DNA of 64,000 bases from Auanema rhodensis (GCA_964057225.1 OZ059896.1:2480001-2544000), one strand, 5' to 3'; shown: positions 1-11,414, numbered from the stretch's first letter. Notes: generated by a model not told the origin, from the letters alone. Translations and numbers: made by a program.

Positions 1-278
1 ATAATTTAGCGAAAAGTAGATGTTTTTGGATTCCTTTTTTCGAGGCAAAAACAATGGACAATGTTATTTAACGAAAAAATTAATTCTTCAGGGTGAAAAT
101 CGAAAATATAAGTGTGAACTTATATCAGTTGATATCTCGGTGCATTTTTCAGCTAGCGCAAATCTGATAACACAGATCGACGCAGCTTAAAAATCCGCAT
201 CGAATGCACTATACTACATTAAGAAAAGCTTAATACAAAAATTAGTTATGATCGTTTGAAAAATGATGCATTAGTGTA

Positions 279-304
279 TGTTGAGTTTCCATGTACACTC
301 AACA
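279..304. repeat. Inverted repeat TGTTGAGT / ACTCAACA in satellite A (first copy)
   Basis: Perfect 8-bp arms flank a 10-base spacer (287-296). The arms are intact in monomers ending ACTCAACATT (m1, m4, m7, m11) and broken in those with ACTCAAAATT or ACTCCAAATT. The intact form therefore recurs roughly every third monomer. Confidence 0.75.
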
Positions 305-328
305 TTGCTTCCAAAAACATTTTGACAA

Positions 329-347
329 AAATTTTTTCGAAAAATTT
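329..347. repeat. AAATTTTT / AAAAATTT inverted repeat at the satellite A unit end (first copy)
   Basis: Arms of 8 bp surround TCG. It is conserved in most A monomers, with changes such as TTTTTTGAAA near 2,790, CAAAAGTTTTTCG in m10 types and AAATTGTTTCG near 9,808. A and T runs on each side make it strongly AT-rich and likely bent. Confidence 0.7.
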
Positions 348-3300
348 CAAAATAATTTAGCGAAAAGTAGATGTTTTTAGATTCCTTTTTTTGAGGCAAA
401 AACGATGGACAATGTTATTCAACGAAAAAATTAATTCTTCAGGGTGAAAATCGAGGATATAAGTGTGAACTTATATCAGTTGATATCTCGGTGCATTTTC
501 AAGCTAGCGCAAATCTGATAGTACAGATCGACGCAGCTTAATAATCCGCATCAAATGCACTATACTACATTGAGAAACGCTTAATACAAAAATTAGTTAT
601 GATCTTTTGAAAAATGATGCATTAGTGTATGTTGAGTTTCCATGTACACTCAAAATTGCTTCCAAAAACATTTTGACAAAAATTTTTTCGAAAAATTTCA
701 AAATAATTTAGCAGAAAGTAGATGTTTTTAGATTCCTTTTTTCGAGGCAAAAACGATGGACAATGTTATTCAACGAAAAAATTAATTCTTCAGGGTGAAA
801 ATCGAGGATATAAGTGTGAACTTATATCAGTTGATATCTCGGTGCATTTTCGAGCTAGCGCAAATCTGATAGTACAGATCGACGCAGCTTAAAAATCCGC
901 ATCGAATGCACTATACTACATTGAGAAAAGCTTAATACAAAAATAAGTTATGATCGTTTGAAAAATGATGCATTAGTGTATGTTGAGTTTCCATGTACAC
1001 TCCAAATTGCTTCCAAAAACATTTTGACAAAAATTTTTTCGAAAAATTTCAAAATAATTTAGCGAAAAGTAGATGTTTTTAGATTCCTTTTTTCGAGGCA
1101 AAAACGATGGACAATGTTATTCAACGAAAAAATTAATTCTTCAGGGTGAAAATCGAGGATATAAGTGTGAACTTATATCAGTTGATATCTCGGTGCATTT
1201 TTAAGCTAGCGGAAATTTGATAACACAGATCGACGCAGCTTAAAAATCCGCATCGAATGCACTATACTACATTGAGAAACGCTTAATACAAAAATTAGTT
1301 ATGATCGTTTGAAAAATGATGCATTAGTGTATGTTGAGTTTCCATGTACACTCAACATTGCTTCCAAAAACATTTTGACAAAAATTTTTTCGAAAAATTT
1401 CAGAATAATTTAGCGAAAAGTAGATGTTTTTAGATTCCTTTTTTCGAGGCAAAAACGATGGACAATGTTTTTCAACGAAAAAATTAATTCTTCAGGGTGA
1501 AAATCGAGGATATAAGTGTGAACTTATATCAGTTGATATCTCGGTGCATTTTCGAGCTAGCGCAAATCTGATAGTACAGATCGACGCAGCTTAAAAATCC
1601 GCATCGAATGCACTATACTACATTGAGAAACGCTTAATACAAAAATAAGTTATGATCGTTTGAAAAATGATGCATTAGTGTATGTTGAGTTTCCATGTAC
1701 ACTCAAAATTGCTTCCAAAAACATTTTGACAAAAATTTTTTCGAAAAATTTCAAAATAATTTAGCAAAAAGTAGATGTTTTTAGATTCCTTTTTTCAAGG
1801 CAAAAACGATGGACAATGTTATTCAACCAAAAAATTAATTCTTCAGGGTGAAAATCGAGGATATAGGTGTGAACTTATATCAGTTGATATCTCGGTGCAT
1901 TTTCAAGCCAGCGCAAATCTGATAGTACAGATCGACGCAGCTTAAAAATCCGCATCGAATGCACTATACTACATTGAGAAACGCTTAATACAAAAATTAG
2001 TTATGATCGTTTGAAAAATGATGCATTAGTGTATGTTGAGTTTCCGTGTACACTCCAAATTGCTTCCAAAAACATTTTGACAAAAATTTTTTCGAAAAAT
2101 TTCAAAATAATTTAGCGAAAAGTAGATGTTTTTAGATTCCTTTTTTCGAGGCAAAAACGATGGACAATGTTATTCAACGAAAAAATTAATTCTTCAGGGT
2201 GAAAATCGAGGATATAAGTGTGAACTTATATCAGTTGATATCTCGGTGCATTTTTAAGCTAGCGGAAATTTGATAACACAGATCGACGCAGCTTAAAAAT
2301 CCGCATCGAATGCACTATACTACATTGAGAAACGCTTAATACAAAAATTAGTTATGATCGTTTGAAAAATGATGCATTAGTGTATGTTGAGTTTCCATGT
2401 ACACTCAACATTGCTTCCAAAAACATTTTGACAAAAATTTTTTCGAAAAATTTCAAAATAATTTAGCGAAAAGTAGATGTTTTTAGATTCCTTTTTTTGA
2501 GGCAAAAACGATGGACAATGTTATTCAACGAAAAAATTAATTCTTCAGGGTGAAAATCGAGGATATAAGTGTGAACTTATATCAGTTGATATCTCGGTGC
2601 ATTTTCAAGCTAGCGCAAATCTGATAGTACAGATCGACGCAGCTTAAAAATCCGCATCGAATGCACTATACTACATTGAGAAACGCTTAATACAAAAATT
2701 AGTTATGATCGTTTGAAAAATGATGCATTAGTGTATGTTGAGTTTCCATGTACACTCAAAATTGCTTCCAAAAACATTTTGACAAAAATTTTTTGAAAAA
2801 ATTTCAAAATAATTTAGCGAAAAGTAGATGTTTTTAGATTCCTTTTTTCAAGGCAAAAACGAAGGACAATGTAATTCAACGAAAAAATTAATTCTTCAGG
2901 GTGAAAATCGAGGATATAAGTGTGAACTTATATCAGTTCATATCTCGGTGCATTTTCAAGCTAGCGCAAATCTGATAGTACAGATCGACGCAGCATAAAA
3001 ATCCGCATCGAATGCACTATACTACATTGAGAAACGCTTAATACAAAAATTAGTTATGATCGTTTGAAAAATGATGCATTAGTGTATGTTGAGTTTCCAT
3101 GTACACTCAAAATTGCTTCCAAAAACATTTTGACCAAAAGTTTTTCGAAAAATTTCAAAATAATTTAGCGAAAAGTAGATGTTTTCAGATTCCTTTTTTT
3201 GAGGCAAAAACGATGGACAATGTTATTCAACGAAAAAATTAATTCTTCAGGGTGAAAATCGAGGATATAAGTGTGAACTTATATCAGTTGATATCTCGGT

Positions 3301-3860
3301 GCATTTTCAAGCTAGCGGAAATCTGATAACACAGATCGACGCAGCTTAAAATTCCGCATCGATTGCATTATACTACAATGAGAAAAGCTTAATAAAAAAA
3401 TTAGTTATGATCGTTTGAAAAATGATGCATTAGTGTATGTTGAGTTTCCATGTACACTCAAAATTGCTTCCAAAAACATTTTGACAAAATTTTTTTCGAA
3501 AAATTTCAAAATAATTTAGCAAAAAGTAGATGTTTTCAGATTCCTTTTTTCAAAGCAAAAACGATGGACAATGTTATTCAACGAAAAAATTAATTCTTCA
3601 GGGTGAAAATCGAGGATATAAGTGTGAACTTATATCAGTTGATATCTCGGTGAATTTTTAAGCTAGCGCAAATCTGATAACACAGATCTACACAGCTTAA
3701 AAATGCGCATCGGATGCACTATACTAAATTGAGAAACGCTTAATACAAAAAATAGTTATGATCGTTTGAAAAATGATGCATTAGTGTATGTTGAGTTTCC
3801 ATGTACACTCAACATTGCTTCCAAAAACATTTTGACAAAAATTTTTTCGAAAATTTCAAA

Positions 3861-6800
3861 ATAATTTAGCGAAAAGTAGATGTTTTTAGATTCCTTTTTT
3901 CGAGGCAAAAACAATGGACAATGTTATTTAACGAAAAAATTAATTCTTCAGGGTGAAAATCGAAAATATAAGTGTGAACTTATATCAGTTGATATCTCGG
4001 TGCATTTTTCAGCTAGCGCAAATCTGATAACACAGATCGACGCAGCTTAAAAATCCGCATCGAATGCACTATACTACATTAAGAAAAGCTTAATACAAAA
4101 ATTAGTTATGATCGTTTGAAAAATGATGCATTAGTGTATGTTGAGTTTCCATGTACACTCAACATTGCTTCCAAAAACATTTTGACAAAAATTTTTTCGA
4201 AAAATTTCAAAATAATTTAGCGAAAAGTAGATGTTTTTAGATTCCTTTTTTTGAGGCAAAAACGATGGACAATGTTATTCAACGAAAAAATTAATTCTTC
4301 AGGGTGAAAATCGAGGATATAAGTGTGAACTTATATCAGTTGATATCTCGGTGCATTTTCAAGCTAGCGCAAATCTGATAGTACAGATCGACGCAGCTTA
4401 ATAATCCGCATCAAATGCACTATACTACATTGAGAAACGCTTAATACAAAAATTAGTTATGATCTTTTGAAAAATGATGCATTAGTGTATGTTGAGTTTC
4501 CATGTACACTCAAAATTGCTTCCAAAAACATTTTGACAAAAATTTTTTCGAAAAATTTCAAAATAATTTAGCAAAAAGTAGATGTTTTTAGATTCCTTTT
4601 TTCGAGGCAAAAACGATGGACAATGTTATTCAACGAAAAAATTAATTCTTCAGGGTGAAAATCGAGGATATAAGTGTGAACTTATATCAGTTGATATCTC
4701 GGTGCATTTTCGAGCTAGCGCAAATCTGATAGTACAGATCGACGCAGCTTAAAAATCCGCATCGAATGCACTATACTACATTGAGAAAAGCTTAATACAA
4801 AAATAAGTTATGATCGTTTGAAAAATGATGCATTAGTGTATGTTGAGTTTCCATGTACACTCCAAATTGCTTCCAAAAACATTTTGACAAAAATTTTTTC
4901 GAAAAATTTCAAAATAATTTAGCGAAAAGTAGATGTTTTTAGATTCCTTTTTTCGAGGCAAAAACGATGGACAATGTTATTCAACGAAAAAATTAATTCT
5001 TCAGGGTGAAAATCGAGGATATAAGTGTGAACTTATATCAGTTGATATCTCGGTGCATTTTTAAGCTAGCGGAAATTTGATAACACAGATCGACGCAGCT
5101 TAAAAATCCGCATCGAATGCACTATACTACATTGAGAAACGCTTAATACAAAAATTAGTTATGATCGTTTGAAAAATGATGCATTAGTGTATGTTGAGTT
5201 TCCATGTACACTCAACATTGCTTCCAAAAACATTTTGACAAAAATTTTTTCGAAAAATTTCAAAATAATTTAGCGAAAAGTAGATGTTTTTAGATTCCTT
5301 TTTTCGAGGCAAAAACGATGGACAATGTTATTCAACGAAAAAATTAATTCTTCAGGGTGAAAATCGAGGATATAAGTGTGAACTTATATCAGTTGATATC
5401 TCGGTGCATTTTCGAGCTAGCGCAAATCTGATAGTACAGATCGACGCAGCTTAAAAATCCGCATCGAATGCACTATACTACATTGAGAAACGCTTAATAC
5501 AAAAATTAGTTATGATCGTTTGAAAAATGATGCATTAGTGTATGTTGAGTTTCCATGTACACTCAAAATTGCTTCCAAAAACATTTTGACAAAAATTTTT
5601 TCGAAAAATTTCAAAATAATTTAGCAAAAAGTAGATGTTTTTAGATTCCTTTTTTCAAGGCAAAAACGATGGACAATGTTATTCAACCAAAAAATTAATT
5701 CTTCAGGGTGAAAATCGAGGATATAGGTGTGAACTTATATCAGTTGATATCTCGGTGCATTTTCAAGCCAGCGCAAATCTGATAGTACAGATCGACGCAG
5801 CTTAAAAATCCGCATCGAATGCACTATACTACATTGAGAAACGCTTAATACAAAAATTAGTTATGATCGTTTGAAAAATGATGCATTAGTGTATGTTGAG
5901 TTTCCGTGTACACTCCAAATTGCTTCCAAAAACATTTTGACAAAAATTTTTTCGAAAAATTTCAAAATAATTTAGCGAAAAGTAGATGTTTTTAGATTCC
6001 TTTTTTCGAGGCAAAAACGATGGACAATGTTATTCAACGAAAAAATTAATTCTTCAGGGTGAAAATCGAGAATATAAGTGTGAACTTATATCAGTTGATA
6101 TCTCGGTGCATTTTTAAGCTAGCGGAAATTTGATAACACAGATCGACGCAGCTTAAAAATCCGCATCGAATGCACTATACTACATTGAGAAACGCTTAAT
6201 ACAAAAATTAGTTATGATCGTTTGAAAAATGATGCATTAGTGTATGTTGAGTTTCCATGTACACTCAACATTGCTTCCAAAAACATTTTGACAAAAATTT
6301 TTTCGAAAAATTTCAAAATAATTTAGCGAAAAGTAGATGTTTTTAGATTCCTTTTTTTGAGGCAAAAACGATGGACAATGTTATTCAACGAAAAAATTAA
6401 TTCTTCAGGGTGAAAATCGAGGATATAAGTGTGAACTTATATCAGTTGATATCTCGGTGCATTTTCAAGCTAGCGCAAATCTGATAGTACAGATCGACGC
6501 AGCTTAAAAATCCGCATCGAATGCACTATACTACATTGAAAAACGCTTAATACAAAAATTAGTTATGATCGTTTGAAAAATGATGCATTAGTGTATGTTG
6601 AGTTTCCATGTACACTCAAAATTGCTTCCAAAAACATTTTGACAAAAATTTTTTCAAAAAATTTCAAAATAATTTAGCGAAAAGTAGATGTTTTTAGATT
6701 CCTTTTTTCAAGGCAAAAACGAAGGACAATGTAATTCAACGAAAAAATTAATTCTTCAGGGTGAAAATCGAGGATATAAGTGTGAACTTATATCAGTTCA

Positions 6801-9476
6801 TATCTCGGTGCATTTTCAAGCTAGCGCAAATCTGATAGTACAGATCGACGCAGCATAAAAATCCGCATCGAATGCACTATACTACATTGAGAAACGCTTA
6901 ATACAAAAATTAGTTATGATCGTTTGAAAAATGATGCATTAGTGTATGTTGAGTTTCCATGTACACTCAAAATTGCTTCCAAAAACATTTTGACCAAAAG
7001 TTTTTCGAAAAATTTCAAAATAATTTAGCGAAAAGTAGATGTTTTCAGATTCCTTTTTTTGAGGCAAAAACGATGGACAATGTTATTCAACGAAAAAATT
7101 AATTCTTCAGGGTGAAAATCGAGGATATAAGTGTGAACTTATATCAGTTGATATCTCGGTGCATTTTTAAGCTAGCGGAAATTTGATAACACAGATCGAC
7201 GCAGCTTAAAAATCCGCATCGAATGCACTATACTACATTGAGAAACGCTTAATACAAAAATTAGTTATGATCGTTTGAAAAATGATGCATTAGTGTATGT
7301 TGAGTTTCCATGTACACTCAACATTGCTTCCAAAAACATTTTGACAAAAATTTTTTCGAAAAATTTCAAAATAATTTAGCGAAAAGTAGATGTTTTTAGA
7401 TTCCTTTTTTCGAGGCAAAAACGATGGACAATGTTATTCAACGAAAAAATTAATTCTTCAGGGTGAAAATCGAGGATATAAGTGTGAACTTATATCAGTT
7501 GATATCTCGGTGCATTTTCGAGCTAGCGCAAATCTGATAGTACAGATCGACGCAGCTTAAAAATCCGCATCGAATGCACTATACTACATTGAGAAACGCT
7601 TAATACAAAAATTAGTTATGATCGTTTGAAAAATGATGCATTAGTGTATGTTGAGTTTCCATGTACACTCAAAATTGCTTCCAAAAACATTTTGACAAAA
7701 ATTTTTTCGAAAAATTTCAAAATAATTTAGCGAAAAGTAGATGTTTTTAGATTCCTTTTTTCGAGGCAAAAACGATGGACAATGTTATTCAACGAAAAAA
7801 TTAATTCTTCAGGGTGAAAATCGAGGATATAAGTGTGAACTTATATCAGTTGATATCTCGGTGCATTTTTAAGCTAGCGGAAATTTGATAACACAGATCG
7901 ACGCAGCTTAAAAATCCGCATCGAATGCACTATACTACATTGAGAAACGCTTAATACAAAAATTAGTTATGATCGTTTGAAAAATGATGCATTAGTGTAT
8001 GTTGAGTTTCCATGTACACTCAACATTGCTTCCAAAAACATTTTGACAAAAATTTTTTCGAAAAATTTCAAAATAATTTAGCGAAAAGTAGATGTTTTTA
8101 GATTCCTTTTTTTGAGGCAAAAACGATGGACAATGTTATTCAACGAAAAAATTAATTCTTCAGGGTGAAAATCGAGGATATAAGTGTGAACTTATATCAG
8201 TTGATATCTCGGTGCATTTTCAAGCTAGCGCAAATCTGATAGTACAGATCGACGCAGCTTAAAAATCCGCATCGAATGCACTATACTACATTGAGAAACG
8301 CTTAATACAAAAATTAGTTATGATCGTTTGAAAAATGATGCATTAGTGTATGTTGAGTTTCCATGTACACTCAAAATTGCTTCCAAAAACATTTTGACAA
8401 AAATTTTTTCAAAAAATTTCAAAATAATTTAGCGAAAAGTAGATGTTTTTAGATTCCTTTTTTCAAGGCAAAAACGAAGGACAATGTAATTCAACGAAAA
8501 AATTAATTCTTCAGGGTGAAAATCGAGGATATAAGTGTGAACTTATATCAGTTCATATCTCGGTGCATTTTCAAGCTAGCGCAAATCTGATAGTACAGAT
8601 CGACGCAGCATAAAAATCCGCATCGAATGCACTATACTACATTGAGAAACGCTTAATACAAAAATTAGTTATGATCGTTTGAAAAATGATGCATTAGTGT
8701 ATGTTGAGTTTCCATGTACACTCAAAATTGCTTCCAAAAACATTTTGACCAAAAGTTTTTCGAAAAATTTCAAAATAATTTAGCGAAAAGTAGATGTTTT
8801 CAGATTCCTTTTTTTGAGGCAAAAACGATGGACAATGTTATTCAACGAAAAAATTAATTCTTCAGGGTGAAAATCGAGGATATAAGTGTGAACTTATATC
8901 AGTTGATATCTCGGTGCATTTTCAAGCTAGCGGAAATCTGATAACACAGATCGACGCAGCTTAAAATTCCGCATCGATTGCATTATACTACAATGAGAAA
9001 AGCTTAATAAAAAAATTAGTTATGATCGTTTGAAAAATGATGCATTAGTGTATGTTGAGTTTCCATGTACACTCAAAATTGCTTCCAAAAACATTTTGAC
9101 AAAATTTTTTTCGAAAAATTTCAAAATAATTTAGCAAAAAGTAGATGTTTTCAGATTCTTTTTTTCAAAGCAAAAACGATGGACAATGTTATTCAACGAA
9201 AAAATTAATTCTTCAGGGTGAAAATCGAGGATATAAGTGTGAACTTATATCAGTTGATATCTCGGTGAATTTTTAAGCTAGCGCAAATCTGATAACACAG
9301 ATCTACACAGCTTAAAAATGCGCATCGGATGCACTATACTACATTGAGAAAAGCTTAATACAAAAATAAGTTATGATCGTTTGAAAAATGATGCATTAGT
9401 GTATGTTGAGTTTCCATGTACACTCAAAATTGCTTCCAAAAACATTTTGACAAAAATTTTTTCGAAAAATTTCAAA
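3861..9476. repeat. Satellite A higher-order repeat, copy 2, enlarged by an insertion
   Basis: Monomers at 3861, 4212, 4563, 4914, 5265, 5616, 5967, 6318 and 6669 reproduce m1 to m9 in order. The monomer at 7020 begins as m10 (GTTTTCAGATTCC, then a seven-T run) but from about 7166 reads as an m4/m7-type unit. m8- and m9-type units are then repeated at 8073 and 8424, and intact m10 and m11 types follow at 8775 and 9126. Without the extra five monomers (1,755 bp) the copy would be the same length as copy 1. Identity to copy 1 is high throughout the parts that align. Confidence 0.88.
7166..8920. repeat. Five-monomer insertion in satellite A HOR copy 2
   Basis: The block is 1,755 bp, exactly 5 x 351. 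Its ends fall inside m10-type monomers: 7020-7165 and 8775-8920 are the same m10 left part. The units within it read as m4/m7 (right part), m5 (CGAGCTAGCG with GATAGTAC), m7 (GCGGAAATTTGATAACAC), m8 and m9, followed by the left part of m10. m6 is skipped. Breakpoints cannot be fixed to the base because flanking monomers are too similar. Unequal exchange between out-of-register monomers explains it; this is inference. Confidence 0.8.
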
Positions 9477-11230
9477 ATAATTTAGCAAAAAGTAGATGTT
9501 TTTAGATTCCTTTTTTCAAGGCAAAAACGATGGACAATGTTATTCAACGAAAAAATTAATTCTTCAGGGTGAAAATCGAGGATATAAGTGTGAACTTGTA
9601 TCAGTTGATATCTCGGTGAATTTTTAAGCTAGCGCAAATCTGATAACACAGATCTACACAGCTTAAAAATGCGCATCGGATGCACTATACTACATTGAGA
9701 AAAGCTTAATACAAAAATAAGTTATGATCGTTTGAAAAATGATGCATTAGTGTATGTTGAGTTTCCATGTACACTCAAAATTGCTTCCAAAAACAATTTG
9801 ACAAAAATTGTTTCGAAAAATTTCAAAATAATTTAGCAAAAAGTAGATGTTTTTAGATTCTTTTTTTCAAGGCAAAAACGATGGACAATGTAATTCAACG
9901 AAAAAATTAATTCTTCAGGGTGAAAATCGAGGATATAAGTGTGAACTTATATCAGTTGATATCTCGGTGCATTTTCAAGCTAGCGCAAATCTGATAACAC
10001 AGATCTACACAGCTTGAAAATGCGCATTGAATGCACTATACTACATTGAGAAAAGCTTAATACAAAAATTAGTTATGATCGTTTGAAAAATGATGCATTA
10101 GTGTATGTTGAGTTTCCATGTACACTCAAAATTGCTTCCAAAAACATTTTGACAAAAAATTTTCGTAAAATTTCAAAATAATTTAGCAAAAAGTAGATGT
10201 TTTTAGATTCCTTTTTTCAAGGCAAAAACGATGAACAATGTAATTCAACGAAAAAATTAATTCTTCAGGGTGAAAATCGAGGATATAAGTGTGAACTTAT
10301 ATCAGTTGATATCTCGGTGCATTTTCAAGCTAGCGCAAATCTGATAACACAGATCTACACAGCTTAAAAATGCGCATTGAATGCACTATACTACATTGTG
10401 AAAAGCTTAATACAAAAATTAGTTATGATCGTTTGAAAAATGATGCATTAGTGTATGTTGAGTTTCCATGTACACTCAAAATTGCTTCCAAAAACATTTT
10501 GACAAAAATTTTTTCGAAAAATTTCAAAATAATTTAGCAAAAAGTAAATGTTTTTAAATTTCTTTTTTCAAGGCAAAAACGATGGACAATGTTATTCAAC
10601 AAAAAAATTAATTCTTCAGGGTGAAAATCGAGGATATAAGTGTGAACTTATATCAGTTGATATCTCGGTGCATTTTCAAGCTAGCGCAAATCTGATAACA
10701 CAGATCGACGCAGCTTAAAAATCCGCATCGAATGCACTATACTACATTGAGAAACGCTTAATACAAAAATTAGTTATGATCGTTTGAAAAATGATGCATT
10801 AGTGTATGTTGAGTTTCCATGTACACTCAAAATTGCTTCCAAAAACATTTTGACAAAAATTTTTTCGAAAAATTTCAAAATAATTTAGCAAAAAGTAGAT
10901 GTTTTTAGATTCCTTTTTTCAAAGCAAAAACGATGGACAATGTTATTCAACGAAAAAATTAATTCTTCAGGGTGAAAATCGAGGATATAAGTGTGAACTT
11001 ATATCAGTTGATATCTCGGTGCATTTTCAAGCTAGCGCAAATCTGATAACACAGATCGACGCAGCTTAAAATTCCGCATCGATTGCATTATACTACATTG
11101 AGAAAAGCTTAATAAAAAAATTAGTTATGACCGTTTGAAAAATGATGCATTAGTGTATGTTGAGTTTCCATGTACACTCAAAATTGCTTCCAAAAACATT
11201 TTGACAAAATTTTTTTCGAAAAATTCCAAA
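9477..11230. repeat. Satellite A edge monomers outside the HOR order
   Basis: Five monomers (9477, 9828, 10178, 10529, 10880) sit between the last m11-type unit and the junction. The first three keep the m11-type signature GATCTACACAGC with TGCGCAT, so m11 appears to have been amplified singly. They also carry private changes: TCAGTTG preceded by CTTGTA in the 9477 unit, a CAATTTGAC/ATTGTTTCG pair and a one-base-shorter end in the 9828 unit, and GATGAACAATG in the 10178 unit. The 10529 unit returns to GATCGACGCAGC, and the 10880 unit has the m10 tag ATTCCGCATCGATTGC. Loss of order and raised private variation are usual at the edge of a satellite array. Confidence 0.82.
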
Positions 11231-11263
11231 ATAATTTAGCAAAAAGTAGATGTTTTTAGATTC
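11231..11263. repeat. Truncated satellite A monomer (33 bp)
   Basis: The unit starts normally (ATAATTTAGC) and stops after GTTTTTAGATTC. The expected continuation, a T-run followed by a purine-rich GGCAAAAACGATGG segment, is missing and satellite B starts directly. About 9% of a monomer is present. It marks the right end of satellite A in this window. Confidence 0.93.
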
Positions 11264-11274
11264 TTCACGTAAAT
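11254..11274. other. Junction between satellite A and satellite B
   Basis: Satellite A matches up to GATTC at 11259-11263, and to 11265 if the A variants reading GATTCTT (for example in the 9126 and 9828 units) are used. Satellite B matches from TTCACGTAAA at 11264. Overlap is therefore at most two bases (TT), with no filler sequence, no transposon end and no target-site duplication visible. Neither array shows the other's monomers across the boundary. The join looks like a break repaired by end joining with little or no microhomology, which is inference. Confidence 0.93.
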
Positions 11275-11282
11275 TTCAAAGT

Positions 11283-11295
11283 CATGGTTACCATG
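11283..11295. repeat. 13-bp dyad CATGGTTACCATG (first of about 300)
   Basis: CATGGT and ACCATG are perfect inverted arms around one central T. The dyad is present in nearly every satellite B monomer at the same phase. Exceptions are the TTAGCATG units (14281, 15337, 16921, 18505, 19560), a few CATGATTAC units near 16,036, 17,796 and 25,010, and one ACCACGC unit near 31,002. It contains GGTTACC, a BstEII site, once per monomer. Dyad symmetry of this kind may act as a protein site or a small cruciform; neither is shown by the sequence. Confidence 0.85.
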
Positions 11296-11374
11296 CACCA
11301 ATATCAATAAAATTTTGTTTTTAGACTAATATGGACATGGGGAATCTAATTTTGAAAACCGCATCTCTTTATCT

Positions 11375-11384
11375 TTCACGTGAA
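11375..11384. repeat. Palindrome TTCACGTGAA with CACGTG core (first copy)
   Basis: A perfect 10-bp palindrome sits in most B monomers. CACGTG is the generic E-box/G-box core recognised by many bHLH and bZIP proteins. It is altered to CACGCG in 11 monomers and to CAAGTG in 7 that are regularly placed in HORs, and to TCCACGTGAA (core kept) in others. Binding is inference. Confidence 0.8.
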
Positions 11385-11406
11385 GCGAGTTACATACCAA
11401 GTGCAC

Positions 11407-11414
11407 ATCACGTG
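11407..11414. repeat. ATCACGTG site, second CACGTG of each B monomer (first copy)
   Basis: The site lies 30 bp downstream of the first CACGTG in each unit, inside GTGCACATCACGTGTAC. It fits the RTCACRTG consensus of the budding-yeast centromere element CDEI. An 8-bp match in a fixed satellite is a single event copied about 300 times, so it is weak evidence of function. Variants losing it include CATCCCGTG, CATTACGTG, CATCAAGTG and CAACACGTG (core kept). Confidence 0.6.

Larger units (their letters stand above)
1..3860. repeat. Satellite A higher-order repeat, copy 1 (11 monomers, 3,860 bp)
   Basis: Eleven monomers, here m1-m11, form one higher-order unit. The base-for-base match resumes at 3861, where m1 recurs with its private features: ACAATGGACA, a TTATTTAACG block, CGAAAATATA and TTTTTCAGCTAGC. 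Monomer-specific tags are CAACCAAAAA and AGCCAGCG in m6, GAAGGACAATGTAATTC and CAGTTCATATC in m9, AAATTCCGCATCGATTGC in m10 and GATCTACACAGC in m11. The unit is 3,860 rather than 3,861 bp because m11 lacks one A near its end. Of the differences I noticed against copy 2, most are single bases, for example G against A at position 28. This indicates recent whole-unit duplication. Confidence 0.93.
1..11263. repeat. Satellite A: tandem array of 351-bp monomers
   Basis: This is a head-to-tail array. Taking ATAATTTAGC as the unit start, monomers begin at 1, 352, 703, 1054, 1405, 1756, 2107, 2458, 2809, 3160, 3511, 3861, 4212, 4563, 4914, 5265, 5616, 5967, 6318, 6669, 7020, 7371, 7722, 8073, 8424, 8775, 9126, 9477, 9828, 10178, 10529 and 10880, with a fragment from 11231. 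That is 32 full units; those at 3511 and 9828 are 350 bp and all others 351. GC is about 32% by hand count of one unit. Recognisable constant parts are the GATATCTCGG segment, a GCTAGC site in most units, GATCGACGCAGC, and a T-run/CG/A-run close to the unit end. All units have the same orientation. No reading frame of note and no gene lies inside. The unit phase is arbitrary because the array is already in progress at base 1. I do not recognise the family. Heterochromatin is the usual home of such arrays, but that is inference. Confidence 0.97.

Noticed and set aside
1-351. Satellite A monomer as an ancient dimer of about 175 bp
   Set aside because: The two halves do not line up by eye beyond short A/T runs; a computed alignment would be needed to revive the idea.
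11251-11260. TGTTTTTAGA shared by A and B as a sign of common origin or of recombination at the junction
   Set aside because: It is a 10-bp AT-rich word likely to match by chance. B at the junction does not start after this word but at TTCACG, and the flanks do not align.
11303-11312. AATAAA in each B monomer as a polyadenylation signal
   Set aside because: It is part of a fixed AT-rich stretch (CAATATCAATAAAA) repeated in every unit, with no transcript or gene upstream.
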